Assembly (NCBI GenBank): GCA_030695945.1
Contig: JAUYOG010000022.1
Location: 124,001 to 188,000, forward strand
DNA from: Ramlibacter sp.
GTDB taxonomy: Bacteria; Pseudomonadota; Gammaproteobacteria; Burkholderiales; Burkholderiaceae_C
Direction of reading: 5' to 3'
DNA length: 64,000 nucleotides
Both the position numbers and the translations under genes were made by a program. The notes under the pieces were generated by a model, which saw nothing but the letters and a program-made list of their open reading frames with translations, was not told where the DNA came from and did not search any database. Shown piece by piece: positions 25,450 to 34,595 of this stretch (its first letter is position 1; each line of letters starts with the position of its first letter).

Positions 25450-26441
25450 GCACGAAAGCCCATCTCGAAGTGCTGCCGCGCAGCCTGCAGGTCGTGCTGG
25501 CGCTCGGCCTCATCGCGCTGCTGGCCTTCCCCTTCGTCGGCACCGACTTCTACGCGCAGATGGTCTCGCGCATGATGATCCTCGCGATCTTCGCCATGAG
25601 CCTGGACCTGCTGCAGGGCGTCACCGGCCTCGTGTCGCTCGGGCACGCCGCGTTCTTCGGGCTGGCGGGCTACGTGCTGGCTTTCGTCACGCCCGCCGGT
25701 GAGCCGGTGAGCCTGTGGTGGACGCTGCCCCTGGCCGTCGCGGCTTCCGGCCTGGCGGCGCTGGTGATCGGCTTTTTCGTCGTGCGCACGCACGGCATCT
25801 ACTTCATCATGGTCACCATGGCCTTCGCGCAGATGGTGTTCTACCTGTTCTTCGACAACAAGGCGCTGGGCGGCTCCGACGGCATCTACGTCAACTTCAA
25901 GCCCGACGCGGGGTTTTTCGATCTGGAGAACAAACGCGTCTTCTACTATTTCACCCTGGCCATGCTGGTACTCGTCTATGCGTTCCTGCGCCGGCTGCTG
26001 TGGAGCCCCTTCGGACGCGTGCTGGCAGGCATCCGCGTGAACGAGCACCGCATGCGCGCGATGGGGTACGGAACCTTCGGCTACAAGCTGGCCGCGTTTT
26101 CGCTGGCCGGCGCGCTGGCGGGCCTCGCGGGATTCCTGTGGGGTGCGCAGACGGGTTACGTGAACCCGGAGCTGATGGGGTTCCACATGAGCGCGCACGC
26201 GATCATGATGGTGATCCTGGGCGGCATGGGCAACTTCGCCGGCGCGATCGTCGGCGCCTTCGCCTTCGAGTACCTGCTGCACTGGTTCAAGGACCTGCCG
26301 ACGATCGGCTCCGTGCACCTCGGCAAGCACTGGCAACTCTGGATGGGCCTGTTCATCGTGCTGGTGGTGCTGTTCGCGCCGCGCGGGCTGCTGGGCGCGA
26401 TCGAGCAAATGGGGCGCCGCGAGGATGCCGCAGATGACTGA
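25446..26441 (+). CDS. Branched-chain-type ABC permease LivM (benzoate cluster)
   Basis: 331 residues with about ten membrane helices. LivM hallmarks are GVTGLVSLGHAAFFGLAGY, the RVNEHRMRAMGY loop and MMVILGGMGNFAGAIVGA. It pairs with the LivH subunit encoded upstream. The end of the gene overlaps the ATPase gene by a few bases, so the four membrane and ATPase genes form a tightly coupled unit. Confidence 0.92.
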   Translation: MSTKAHLEVLPRSLQVVLALGLIALLAFPFVGTDFYAQMVSRMMILAIFAMSLDLLQGVTGLVSLGHAAFFGLAGYVLAFVTPAGEPVSLWWTLPLAVAASGLAALVIGFFVVRTHGIYFIMVTMAFAQMVFYLFFDNKALGGSDGIYVNFKPDAGFFDLENKRVFYYFTLAMLVLVYAFLRRLLWSPFGRVLAGIRVNEHRMRAMGYGTFGYKLAAFSLAGALAGLAGFLWGAQTGYVNPELMGFHMSAHAIMMVILGGMGNFAGAIVGAFAFEYLLHWFKDLPTIGSVHLGKHWQLWMGLFIVLVVLFAPRGLLGAIEQMGRREDAADD

Positions 26442-27183
26442 CGCCCTCCTCTCGGCCAGGAACATCGTCAAGAAGTTCGGCGGCCTGGCCGCCGTGAACG
26501 ACGTGTCGGTGGACCTGTGGCAGGGCCGCATCCACGCGGTGATCGGCCCCAACGGCGCCGGCAAGTCCACGTTGACCAACCTGCTGTCGGGAGACATCGC
26601 GCCCACCACCGGGACCGTGACCCTCGCCGGGCAGGACGTGACGGGCTGGAACCCGGAAAAAATCTCGCGCGCGGGCCTGGGCCGCAGCTACCAGAAGACG
26701 AACATCTTCCTGCCCTTCACCGTGTGGGAGAACGTGCGGCTGGCCGCGCAGTCGCGCACGCCGCATCCCGCGGCCTGGCTGCGCCGCGCCACCAGCATCA
26801 AGGAGAGCAACGCGCGCGCGGAACAAGCCATCGAGCTGGCCGGCCTGCAGAATCGCCGAAGCGCGATTGCCGGCACCGTCAGCCATGGCGAGCAGCGCCA
26901 GCTCGAGGTCGCGATGTCGCTGGCCACCGACCCCAAGGTGCTGCTGCTCGACGAGCCGCTCGCCGGCATGGGCACGGCCGAAGCCGAGCGCATGGTGCAG
27001 CTGCTGCTGCGCATCAAGCCCGGCCACGCGATGATGCTGGTGGAACACGACATGGATGCCGTGTTCGCCCTGGCCGACCGCCTTACGGTGATGGTCAACG
27101 GCCAGGTGATCGCCAGCGGCACGCCGGCCGAAGTCCGGGCCGACGCCACTGTGCAGTCCGCCTACCTGGGCGAGGAACACTGA
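26434..27183 (+). CDS. ABC importer ATPase LivG (benzoate cluster)
   Basis: 249 residues. Walker A GPNGAGKST, signature VSHGEQRQLEV, Walker B LLLDEPLAGM and the switch His in VEHDMD are all intact. The LivG-type insert between Walker A and signature is present. I chose ATG 26434, nine bases after GAGG; ATG 26425 would leave no room for that site. It energises the importer together with the LivF subunit, whose start overlaps its stop. Confidence 0.92.
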   Translation: MTDALLSARNIVKKFGGLAAVNDVSVDLWQGRIHAVIGPNGAGKSTLTNLLSGDIAPTTGTVTLAGQDVTGWNPEKISRAGLGRSYQKTNIFLPFTVWENVRLAAQSRTPHPAAWLRRATSIKESNARAEQAIELAGLQNRRSAIAGTVSHGEQRQLEVAMSLATDPKVLLLDEPLAGMGTAEAERMVQLLLRIKPGHAMMLVEHDMDAVFALADRLTVMVNGQVIASGTPAEVRADATVQSAYLGEEH

Positions 27184-27896
27184 TGAAGGAAGCGCTCATC
27201 GAAGCCAGGGGGCTGCAGACCTACTACGGGTCCAGCCACATCCTGCGCGGCGTCGATTTTGCCGTGGGCGCCGGCGAGACCATCGGCCTCATGGGCCGCA
27301 ATGGCATGGGCAAGAGCACCCTGCTCAAGAGCCTGATGGGGCTGGTGAATCCGCGCGGCGGCCAGGTGACGATCAAGGGCCGCGACATGACGGGGCGCCC
27401 GCCCTACGAGGTCGCGCAGCTGGGCATCGCCTACGTGCCCGAGGGCCGCGGCATCTTCGGCAACCTGAGCGTGGTCGAGAACCTGCGGATGGCGGCGCGG
27501 CCCGGCACGCGGGGGCAGCGCGACTGGACCTACGAGCGGGTGCTGGACACTTTCCCACGCCTGAAGGAGCGGCTGGGCCACGGCGGCCAGCAGCTCTCCG
27601 GCGGCGAGCAGCAGATGCTGACGATCGGGCGTGCGCTGATGACGAACCCGGACGTGCTGATCCTCGACGAGGCGACCGAGGGCCTGGCGCCCTTGATCGC
27701 GCGCGAGATCTGGCGCATCTGCGGCGTGATCCGCGGGACCGGCATCTCGAGCGTCATCGTGGACAAGAACTGGAAGCACGTCACGCAGATCACCGACCGC
27801 AACGTGATCCTGGTGAAGGGCGAAGTGGTCTTCGCCGGCACGTCCGCCGAACTGAGGGCGCAGCCGCAACTGCTGGAGCAATACCTCGGCGTGTGA
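27183..27896 (+). CDS. ABC importer ATPase LivF (benzoate cluster)
   Basis: 237 residues. Walker A GRNGMGKST, signature LSGGEQQML, Walker B VLILDEATEGL. The usual switch His after Walker B is replaced in SSVIVDKNWKH, which reads D-K-N where most LivF proteins have E-Q-N. It is the last gene of the importer operon and converges on a LysR gene 15 bases away. Confidence 0.9.
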   Translation: MKEALIEARGLQTYYGSSHILRGVDFAVGAGETIGLMGRNGMGKSTLLKSLMGLVNPRGGQVTIKGRDMTGRPPYEVAQLGIAYVPEGRGIFGNLSVVENLRMAARPGTRGQRDWTYERVLDTFPRLKERLGHGGQQLSGGEQQMLTIGRALMTNPDVLILDEATEGLAPLIAREIWRICGVIRGTGISSVIVDKNWKHVTQITDRNVILVKGEVVFAGTSAELRAQPQLLEQYLGV

Positions 27897-27911
27897 CCGC
27901 GGGCGCCCCAG

Positions 27912-28826
27912 TCACTCCGGGCAGCTCAGGCCCTCGCCCGTCACGTGCTCGCCGAGGAAGTCGAGGAACCGACGCACGGCCGGCAGCAGCCCGCGGCGGG
28001 AGGGAAACACCGCGTGGACCACGCTCGGCCGCGGCGCCCACCCGGGCAGGACCTGCACGAGTTCGCCGAGCCGAAGTTCCCGGCGGCACATGTAATCCGG
28101 CAGGATGCACATGCCCAGGCCCTTCAGCACGGCGTACTTGAGCGTCAGCAAGTCGTTCGCGGTGTAGACGGGCCGGTGCTGGAATTCATGATCCCGCCCG
28201 TCCGGGCCGGCCAGCCGCCACGTGGCCTTGCCCTCGGCAGCCGACATCGCGAGCGTGGGCAGGCGGGCCAGGTCTTCCGGTGCACCGGGATGACCGTGCC
28301 CCTGCAGGAGCACCGGGCTTGCCACGAGCAGGCCCTGGGTGAGGCCCAGGTTCTTGACGACGAGGCTGCCGCTGCTCTCCAGCGTCGGGCGCACGCGTAA
28401 AGCGACATCGACGCCGTCCTGCACGAGGTCGACCACGCGGTTGCTGACCTCCATGTCGATGCGGACCTGCGGGTGCTTTTCCAGGAAAAGGGGGACCAGC
28501 GGACCGATGGTGGTCTGCGCCAGCGTCACGGGGCAGGCCACCCGTATCGTGCCCCTCGGCTCGGCTTGAACCTGGGCCACGGCTTCCGCAGCTGCGTCGG
28601 CCTCCTCCCGGACGGCCACGCTGTGCCGAAGGAAGATTTCACCCGCCTCGGTCAGTGAGAGCCTGCGGGTGGTGCGCTGCAATAGCCGCACGCCCAGGCG
28701 CGCCTCCAGCTCGGCCACGCGGCGCGACAGCTTCGACTTCGGAACGCCCAGCGCCCGGCCTGCGGCAGCGAACCCGCCGCGGTCGACCACTTCCGCGAAA
28801 TACACCATGTCGTTGAGATCTTGCAT
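27912..28826 (-). CDS. LysR-family transcriptional regulator
   Basis: 304 residues. N-terminal winged helix-turn-helix (about 3-62; [27 protein letters not shown]), then a LysR substrate domain. The sequence [10 protein letters not shown] is typical of the AaeR/DsdC-like subgroup that often controls quinone and azo reductases. It is divergent from an azoreductase gene at 28941, the usual arrangement of a LysR regulator and its target. Inducer unknown. Confidence 0.9.
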   Translation of the reverse strand: MQDLNDMVYFAEVVDRGGFAAAGRALGVPKSKLSRRVAELEARLGVRLLQRTTRRLSLTEAGEIFLRHSVAVREEADAAAEAVAQVQAEPRGTIRVACPVTLAQTTIGPLVPLFLEKHPQVRIDMEVSNRVVDLVQDGVDVALRVRPTLESSGSLVVKNLGLTQGLLVASPVLLQGHGHPGAPEDLARLPTLAMSAAEGKATWRLAGPDGRDHEFQHRPVYTANDLLTLKYAVLKGLGMCILPDYMCRRELRLGELVQVLPGWAPRPSVVHAVFPSRRGLLPAVRRFLDFLGEHVTGEGLSCPE

Positions 28827-28940
28827 GCACTGTCCTATTTAAAGAACAATCTATCGCAATTTTGCCGACTTATCAATGATTGGATCATTCTCCACAATCT
28901 ATCCCAAGGTCAAACCGGCCCCCCAACAGGAGAAAGATCC
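28827..28940. promoter_or_regulatory. Divergent lysR / azoR promoter region
   Basis: 114 bases, A+T-rich, between the divergent regulator and azoreductase genes. The half sites ATCTATCGCAAT and ACAATCTATCCC share AATCTATC, spaced about 48 bases apart (near 28848 and 28896), a possible pair of LysR contacts. An AGGAG site precedes the azoR ATG. Confidence 0.45.
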
Positions 28941-29591
28941 ATGAGACTGCTTCACATCGATTCCAGCCCGCTCGGCGGCAACTCGGTTTCCCGCCAACTG
29001 ACGGAGCGCCTGGTCGCCCAATGGAGCGCCACCCATCCCGGCACCGTGGTCGAGTACCTCGACCTGGCGGTGGATGCCCCCAGCCACCTTTCGATCGATT
29101 CGCTCGGCTTTCGCACCGGCCCCAAGGCAGAAGGCCTGACCGACGTGCAGCGCCGCGAGAACGAGATTTCCGAGAAGCTGGTCAGCCAGTTCCTGGCTGC
29201 CGACGTGGTGGTCGTGGGCGCGCCGATGTACAACTTCTCCGTCCCCACGCAGCTGAAGGCCTGGGTCGACCGGGTTGCGCAAGCCGGCCGCACCTTCACC
29301 TACACCGACAAGGGCCCCAAGGGCCTGGCAGGCGGCAAGACGGTGATCGTGGCGTCGTCGCGCGGCGGCGTGTACTCCACCAACCCCGCGCTCGCGGGCC
29401 TGGACCACCAGGAAAGCTACCTGAAGACGGTTTTCGGCTTCTTCGGCGTCACCGACGTGCAGATCGTTCGCGCCGAGGGCGTGGCGATGGGCGACGCCGC
29501 CAAGGCGGAGGCCCTGAGCGCGGCCGACGTGACGATCAAGGCCCTCACGGCCCCGGCCGCCAAACAGCCCGAGGCCGCGCTGGCAGCCTGA
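28941..29591 (+). CDS. azoR: FMN-dependent NADH-azoreductase
   Basis: 216 residues, flavodoxin-like fold. [17 protein letters not shown] at the start binds the FMN phosphate, and [19 protein letters not shown] (about 95-113) and SSRGGVY line the flavin pocket, as in AzoR. The enzyme reduces quinones and azo compounds with NADH in two-electron steps. The start ATG 28941 has AGGAG upstream. The divergent LysR gene is its probable regulator. The convergent sbp gene ends six bases beyond its stop. Confidence 0.93.
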   Translation: MRLLHIDSSPLGGNSVSRQLTERLVAQWSATHPGTVVEYLDLAVDAPSHLSIDSLGFRTGPKAEGLTDVQRRENEISEKLVSQFLAADVVVVGAPMYNFSVPTQLKAWVDRVAQAGRTFTYTDKGPKGLAGGKTVIVASSRGGVYSTNPALAGLDHQESYLKTVFGFFGVTDVQIVRAEGVAMGDAAKAEALSAADVTIKALTAPAAKQPEAALAA

Positions 29592-29597
29592 TCCCCG

Positions 29598-30623
29598 TTA
29601 GCGGCGCGTGTAGAGCTGGTCGAAGCTCGCGCCGTCGGCGAAGTGGTCCTTGTCGGCCTTCGCCCAGCCACCGAACGCCTGCTCGATGGTGAACAGTTTC
29701 AGCTTCGGGAACTGCTTGGCGTATCTGGCCTGGGCCTTCTGCGAAACCGCGGGCCGGTAGAAATTCCGGCCCGCGATGTCCTGGCCCTCTTCGGTGTAGA
29801 GGTACTTCAGGTATTCCTCGGCCGCGACGCGGGTGCCCTTGCGGTCCACATTGCGGTCCACGACGGCGACCGGCGGCTCGGCCAGGATCGACAGCGAGGG
29901 ATACACCACGTCCACCTTCGCGCCGAACTCCTTTTCCAGCAAGTAAGCCTCGTTCTCCCAGGAGATGAACACGTCGCCCTGGCCGCGCTGCGCGAAGCCG
30001 ATCGAAGACCCGCGCGCCCCCGTGTCCAGCACCGGCACATTCGCGTAGAGCTTGCCGATGAACTCCCTGGCCTGGGCGTCTCCGCCGTACTTTCGCTTGG
30101 CGAATTCCCACGCCGCGAGGTAGTTCCAGCGCGCCCCGCCGGAGGTCTTGGGGTTGGGCGTGATCACGCCGACGCCCGGCCGGGCGAGATCGTCCCAGTC
30201 CTTGATGCCCTTGGGGTTGCCCTGGCGCACGACCAGGACGATGGTCGAGCTGTAGGGCGATGAGTTGTGCGGCAGGCGCTTTTGCCAATCCTTGGGAATC
30301 CAGTTGCCGTTGTTGTGCAAGGCATCGATGTCGCCCGCCAGGGCCAGCGTCACGACGTCCGCATCCAGCCCGTCGATCACCGATCGGGCCTGCTTGCCCG
30401 AGCCGCCGTGCGACTGCTTGATGCCCACGTCCTGGCCGGTTTTCGCCTTCCAGTGCCTGGCGAAAGCCTGGTTGAACTCCGCATAGAGTTCGCGCGTCGG
30501 GTCGTACGATACATTGAGCAGCGTCAACTGTTGCTGGCCGAACGACGGCAATGCCCCCAGGGACAAGCCCCCGAATACGGCGGCGGCCAGGGGAATCTTG
30601 ATAAAGTCGCGGCGAAGAGTCAT
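29598..30623 (-). CDS. sbp: Sulfate-binding periplasmic protein
   Basis: 341 residues. A signal peptide (about 1-29) precedes the sulfate/thiosulfate-binding protein family fold: [24 protein letters not shown] (sulfate contact loop) and [16 protein letters not shown]. It would bring sulfate to a CysTWA-type ABC importer, but no cysT, cysW or cysA is nearby, so it is an orphan here. Sulfate reduction genes lie only 3 kb away. The start ATG at 30623 is preceded by an inverted repeat at 30644-30664. Confidence 0.92.
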   Translation of the reverse strand: MTLRRDFIKIPLAAAVFGGLSLGALPSFGQQQLTLLNVSYDPTRELYAEFNQAFARHWKAKTGQDVGIKQSHGGSGKQARSVIDGLDADVVTLALAGDIDALHNNGNWIPKDWQKRLPHNSSPYSSTIVLVVRQGNPKGIKDWDDLARPGVGVITPNPKTSGGARWNYLAAWEFAKRKYGGDAQAREFIGKLYANVPVLDTGARGSSIGFAQRGQGDVFISWENEAYLLEKEFGAKVDVVYPSLSILAEPPVAVVDRNVDRKGTRVAAEEYLKYLYTEEGQDIAGRNFYRPAVSQKAQARYAKQFPKLKLFTIEQAFGGWAKADKDHFADGASFDQLYTRR

Positions 30624-30643
30624 CAGGTTTCTTTCGTGGGTTG

Positions 30644-30719
30644 CAGAATCGAGAGGCGATTCTGGAAGCGCGAAGCAGAAACCGGAACGACCGAGTTTTC
30701 ACTTGTTTATTCGAACAAG
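30644..30719. promoter_or_regulatory. Two inverted repeats between sbp and yggX
   Basis: In the 127-base divergent gap, CAGAATCG/CGATTCTG (30644-30651 and 30657-30664) forms an eight-base inverted repeat near the sbp start, and CTTGTT/AACAAG (30702-30719) is a second one 32 bases before yggX. They could be binding sites for a sulfur or redox regulator, or RNA hairpins in the sbp leader. No named consensus fits. Confidence 0.45.
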
Positions 30720-30750
30720 CTTATTGCGATTTCATCCGAAGAGGCGCCAC

Positions 30751-31026
30751 ATGGCTCGTACCGTCCAATGCATCAAGCTCGGCAAAGAGGCCGAAGGGCT
30801 CGACTTTCCGCCCTATCCCGGAGAACTCGGCAAGCGCATCTACGAGAGCGTGAGCAAGCAGGCCTGGGCCGATTGGCTCAAGCACCAGACGATGCTGGTC
30901 AACGAGAACCGACTGAACCTCGCCGACCAGCGCGCGCGCCAGTACCTCGCACGGCAAATGGAGAATCATTTCTTCGGCAGTGGCGCCGACGTGGCGCAGG
31001 GCTACGTCCCACCCCCCGCCGAGTAA
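30751..31026 (+). CDS. yggX: YggX-type Fe(II)-trafficking / oxidative damage protection protein
   Basis: 91 residues, the standard YggX length. [21 protein letters not shown] with conserved C7, and [18 protein letters not shown] are family signatures. YggX protects Fe-S proteins and takes part in iron handling under superoxide stress. Its stop TAATG overlaps the start of mnmC, so the two genes are coupled. Confidence 0.95.
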   Translation: MARTVQCIKLGKEAEGLDFPPYPGELGKRIYESVSKQAWADWLKHQTMLVNENRLNLADQRARQYLARQMENHFFGSGADVAQGYVPPPAE

Positions 31027-32849
31027 TGGCCGAAGCGGTTGAGTGGCTGCCTGACGGCACGCCGCGCAGCCCTCGTTTCGACGACATCTATCGCTCCAGC
31101 ACGGGCGGGCTCGAACAGGCCCGGCACGTGTTCCTGCGCGGCTGCGGCCTGCCGCAGGCCTGGGCCGGCCGGCCGCAATGGCGCATTCTTGAAACCGGTT
31201 TCGGCCTGGGGCTGAACTTCCTCGCGGCCTGGCGCGCCTGGAAGGACGACCCGCAGCGGTCGCGCATCCTGCATTTCGCCACCGTGGAAGCGTGGCCCGT
31301 GGCAGCCGCGGACCTGGTCCGAAGCGCCACGCCTTACCCGGAGCTCGCGCCTCTCGCGGAGGAACTGGCGGCGCAGTGGTTCGGCCTGCTGCCCGGCGTG
31401 CATCGCCTCTCGTTCGAACAGGGTTGCGTGCTGTTGACTCTGTTCGTCGGCGACGTGCGCGGCGGCCTGCGCCAGGAGGCGTTCCAGGCCGATTCGATCT
31501 TCCTGGACGGGTTCGATCCACCGCGCAACCCGGCGATGTGGGAACTCGCCACGCTCAAGGCGGTCGCGCGCCACAGCCGCCGCGGCACCGCGATCGCCAC
31601 GTGGACCGTGGCCGGAGACATCCGGCGCGATCTCGCCCAATGCGGCTTCGCCGTCGAAAAAGCAGAGGGCCTGCCGCCCAAGCGCCAGTGCCTGAAAGGG
31701 AGCTACGCGCCGGCGTGGGAGCCCAAGGGGCTGCGGCCCGCGAACACTGTCGAAGCGGGACATTGCGTCGTCATCGGCGGCGGCCTGGCCGGGGCGGCGG
31801 CAGCCGCCAGCCTGGCGCGCCGCGGCTGGCAAGTCACCGTGCTGGATGCGGACGCGAAACCGGCCGCAGGTGCTTCGGGCTTGCCGGTGGGCCTGGTCGC
31901 GCCGCACTTCTCGCCCGACGACAACCTGCTCTCCCGGCTCTCCCGCTGCGGCGTGCGTGCCACCTTCCAGCAGGCCCGCGCACTGCTGCCCGAAGGCGAG
32001 GAATGGCACGCCACGGGCGTGCTCGAGCACCGGGTCGGCGAGACAATAGCGCCGTTCGAATCGCTGGAAGCCACGAGGCCCTGGACTCGGCAGGCAGCCC
32101 TGCACGAACTCGAGTCGGCCCTCCTCGATCCGTCCATGGTGACGCTGTGGCACGAACAGGGCGGGTGGATCAAACCGACAGCCCTCGTCAGGGCGTGGCT
32201 GGCACAAACCGGCGTGACCTGGCGCGGCAACGTCAAAGTCCAGAGGCTGGAGCGCACGGGCGATGGCTGGGCGGTGATCGATTCCCACAGCCACGAAACA
32301 GCGCGCGCGGGCTTGGTCGTCGTGGCCGCCGCGCATGCCAGCGCCGCCTTGCTCGGCCCGGCACTTCCGCTCCAGCCTGTGCGAGGCCAGGTCTCGTGGG
32401 CCGCGGAAACGGGTGAGGCGCTACCGCCCTTTCCCGTCAACGGCGATGGCCACTTCATCCCGCATGTGCCAACGAGCCAGGGGGCCGCATGGTTCTGCGG
32501 CTCGACCTTCGATCGCGACCAGGTCGATCGCGCGCCGCGCGACGACGATCACCGGGCCAACCAGGCGCGTCTTCGGCGGCTGTTGCCCGACGTCGAGCGG
32601 CAGCTCGCCCCGGCGTTCGCCAGCGGCTTGCTGCAGGTGTGGACGGGCGTGCGCTGCGCCTCGGCGGATCGCCGCCCCCTGCTCGGCGAGGTCGAACCGG
32701 GGTTGTGGGTCAGCACGGCGATGGGCTCACGCGGACTGACGTTCGCGGCCCTGTGCGCCGAGTTGCTCGCCGCGCGGGTCCATGGGGAGCCGCTGCCACT
32801 CGAACGGCGACTGGCCAAGGCCCTGGACCTGGCGCGTTTGAAGCGGTAG
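31026..32849 (+). CDS. mnmC: tRNA 5-methylaminomethyl-2-thiouridine biosynthesis bifunctional protein MnmC
   Basis: 607 residues. The N-terminal SAM-dependent methyltransferase domain (about 1-235) has LETGFGLGLNFL and a DGFDPPRNPAMW active site; the C-terminal FAD-dependent oxidoreductase domain begins VVIGGGLAGAAAA (about 250). The two domains carry out the last two steps of mnm5s2U34 synthesis in tRNAs for Lys, Glu and Gln. The start ATG overlaps the yggX stop. Both domains look complete. Confidence 0.95.
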   Translation: MAEAVEWLPDGTPRSPRFDDIYRSSTGGLEQARHVFLRGCGLPQAWAGRPQWRILETGFGLGLNFLAAWRAWKDDPQRSRILHFATVEAWPVAAADLVRSATPYPELAPLAEELAAQWFGLLPGVHRLSFEQGCVLLTLFVGDVRGGLRQEAFQADSIFLDGFDPPRNPAMWELATLKAVARHSRRGTAIATWTVAGDIRRDLAQCGFAVEKAEGLPPKRQCLKGSYAPAWEPKGLRPANTVEAGHCVVIGGGLAGAAAAASLARRGWQVTVLDADAKPAAGASGLPVGLVAPHFSPDDNLLSRLSRCGVRATFQQARALLPEGEEWHATGVLEHRVGETIAPFESLEATRPWTRQAALHELESALLDPSMVTLWHEQGGWIKPTALVRAWLAQTGVTWRGNVKVQRLERTGDGWAVIDSHSHETARAGLVVVAAAHASAALLGPALPLQPVRGQVSWAAETGEALPPFPVNGDGHFIPHVPTSQGAAWFCGSTFDRDQVDRAPRDDDHRANQARLRRLLPDVERQLAPAFASGLLQVWTGVRCASADRRPLLGEVEPGLWVSTAMGSRGLTFAALCAELLAARVHGEPLPLERRLAKALDLARLKR

Positions 32850-32857
32850 GACCCCTC

Positions 32858-33601
32858 TCAGACCCGTTGCAGCAGGTCCTGCAGCCTGCCGGGATGCGGA
32901 GGCTTGTCGAAGCAGCCTTCGGCGCCGCCGAGCCAGGCGCGGACGCGCTCCGCCATCGAAGCACGGGACTTGGAGACGATCACATGGGGGATGCCGGGTT
33001 TCGCACCGGTAAGCTCCCTCAGCAGCGCCCAGCCGTCCATGTCGGGCAGCGCCAGGTCCACCAACGCCACGTCGTATTGGTGCGCCCGGGTCAATTCCAG
33101 GGCCCGGGCCCCGGTTTCCGCCTCGTCGGCCTGTGTCAGGTCCGCGAGCGCAAGCTTGGCGCGAAGGTACAGGCGCTCGTCGCGGTCGGCACTCGCGATC
33201 AGGGCACGCTTGCCGCCCCGCTCGTCGGGCGGGACCGTGTCGGGGCCCCCGCTGTCGAAATCGAGGTCGAAATCCAGCGGCTGGGGCGGCGCGAAGAGTT
33301 CGTCCATCGCCTTGAGCACCTGCGGCCAGGCGATCGGCCGGTCGAACGTGCGCCAGGCTCTCGCCGGCGACACTGCGCCGACCCAGATCAACTTGATCCC
33401 TTCGTTGCCCGGCGATTCGAGCTCGAGCGGCGCCTCGTAGCTCTGCCCGTCGACCAGCGCAAGCCGGGGGGCTTCGGGCGCATCGGCCATCCACAGGCTG
33501 TAGGCGGTGTCGCGCTGCTCGGAGAGCCGAAAAACGGTGTTGAGCGCATGGCGCTCCACGTCCGTGAACCCCACCACCCTGACGAAGACCCGCTGAGCCA
33601 T
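32858..33601 (-). CDS. Response-regulator-like protein with an unrecognised N-terminal domain
   Basis: 247 residues. The C-terminal 115 residues are a receiver domain: acidic pair in SADRDE, phospho-acceptor Asp in VALVDLALPDMDGW, and Lys in CFDKPP. The N-terminal 125 residues (FVRVVGFTDVERHALNTVFRL and onward) resemble a second, degenerate receiver-like alpha/beta domain without phospho-acceptor, followed by an acidic DFDLDFDSG linker. There is no output domain, so it would work by protein contact. No kinase is adjacent. It converges on mnmC. Confidence 0.75.
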   Translation of the reverse strand: MAQRVFVRVVGFTDVERHALNTVFRLSEQRDTAYSLWMADAPEAPRLALVDGQSYEAPLELESPGNEGIKLIWVGAVSPARAWRTFDRPIAWPQVLKAMDELFAPPQPLDFDLDFDSGGPDTVPPDERGGKRALIASADRDERLYLRAKLALADLTQADEAETGARALELTRAHQYDVALVDLALPDMDGWALLRELTGAKPGIPHVIVSKSRASMAERVRAWLGGAEGCFDKPPHPGRLQDLLQRV

Positions 33602-33716
33602 TTTTTTTCAAGCCCCCCTGCTGTACGCGGCGATTATGAGGTCACGGCCGGGCAGTTGAAACCCTTTATCCGCAACCAGAGGGCAAAACGCCGCCAGGCC
33701 GCGCCAACAGTGGCGC

Positions 33717-33755
33717 ATAAGCTTATCCGGATAAGGCACGAACTAAAAAGTAGTT
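33717..33755. promoter_or_regulatory. TTAT/ATAA operator array before the sulfate-reduction operon
   Basis: Two overlapping perfect palindromes, ATAAGCTTAT (33717-33726) and CTTATCCGGATAAG (33722-33735), followed by an inverted repeat AACTA/TAGTT (33741-33755) and a further ATAAG at about 33763. They lie 35-75 bases upstream of the first gene. Repeated ATAA/TTAT half sites recall CysB-type contacts, and the following operon is a sulfate assimilation unit, so a CysB/Cbl-family site is likely (inference). Confidence 0.55.
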
Positions 33756-33789
33756 TGTTCCCATAAGGCGCCCTCTTAGAGTCGCGCCC

Positions 33790-34581
33790 ATGCACGACCT
33801 CGCCTTTGTCTTCGCCGGATTCCTCGTCGGCCTCGTCGTGGGCCTGACGGGCGTGGGCGGCGGATCGCTGATGACGCCCCTGCTGATCTTCGGCTTCGGC
33901 ATCAAGCCGTACATGGCCATCGGCACCGACCTGCTGTTCGCGGCCGCCACCAAGTTCGGCGGCGCCGTCGGGCTGGCCCGCTCCCGCGCCATCGACTGGC
34001 CCGTGGTGGCGCTGCTGTCGGCGGGCAGCATCCCGGCCGCGCTGGTCACCATTTTTATCCTCCACCGGATCGGTCCTGCAAACCCGGCCGTGCAGGCGGT
34101 GATGACCACCACGCTCGGCGGCGCGCTGTTGCTGACCGCGGGCGCCACCCTGTACAAGGCCATCAACGGCAAGAACACGCCGCGTCACCTGCATCCCACC
34201 GAGCTGGCGGCGGCCGTCAGGCCGCGCCACTGGGCCCAGCCGGTGCTGTTCGGCGCCGCCATTGGCGCACTGGTGTCCCTGACGTCGGTCGGCGCCGGGG
34301 CGATCGGTGTCACGGTCCTCATGCTGCTGTATCCCGCGTTGCCGCTGCCCCGCATCATCGCCGCCGACATCGCCTATGCCGTGCCCCTGACGCTCGTCGC
34401 GGGCCTGGGCCACGCTTCCATCGGGTCGGTGGACTGGTCCCTGCTCGGCACGCTCCTCGCCGGCTCGCTGCCCGGCATCTGGCTGGGTTCTCGCCTCGTG
34501 CGGATCGCACCGGACCGCCTGATCCGCTCCTTGCTGTCGCTGCTGCTGGCCTATGCCGGCGCGCGCCTTATCTCCCTGTAG
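33790..34581 (+). CDS. TauE/SafE-family sulfite exporter-like membrane protein
   Basis: 263 residues with about eight membrane helices in two homologous halves. The TauE signature VGLVVGLTGVGGGSLMTPLLI near the N-terminus is repeated in VSLTSVGAGAIGVTVLM. It lies 14 bases before cysI and shares its promoter, so it may export surplus sulfite or move sulfate or another sulfur anion (inference from family and context). An ATG at 33790 is the only reasonable start. Confidence 0.88.
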   Translation: MHDLAFVFAGFLVGLVVGLTGVGGGSLMTPLLIFGFGIKPYMAIGTDLLFAAATKFGGAVGLARSRAIDWPVVALLSAGSIPAALVTIFILHRIGPANPAVQAVMTTTLGGALLLTAGATLYKAINGKNTPRHLHPTELAAAVRPRHWAQPVLFGAAIGALVSLTSVGAGAIGVTVLMLLYPALPLPRIIAADIAYAVPLTLVAGLGHASIGSVDWSLLGTLLAGSLPGIWLGSRLVRIAPDRLIRSLLSLLLAYAGARLISL

Positions 34582-34595
34582 AGAGAGACAACGAC

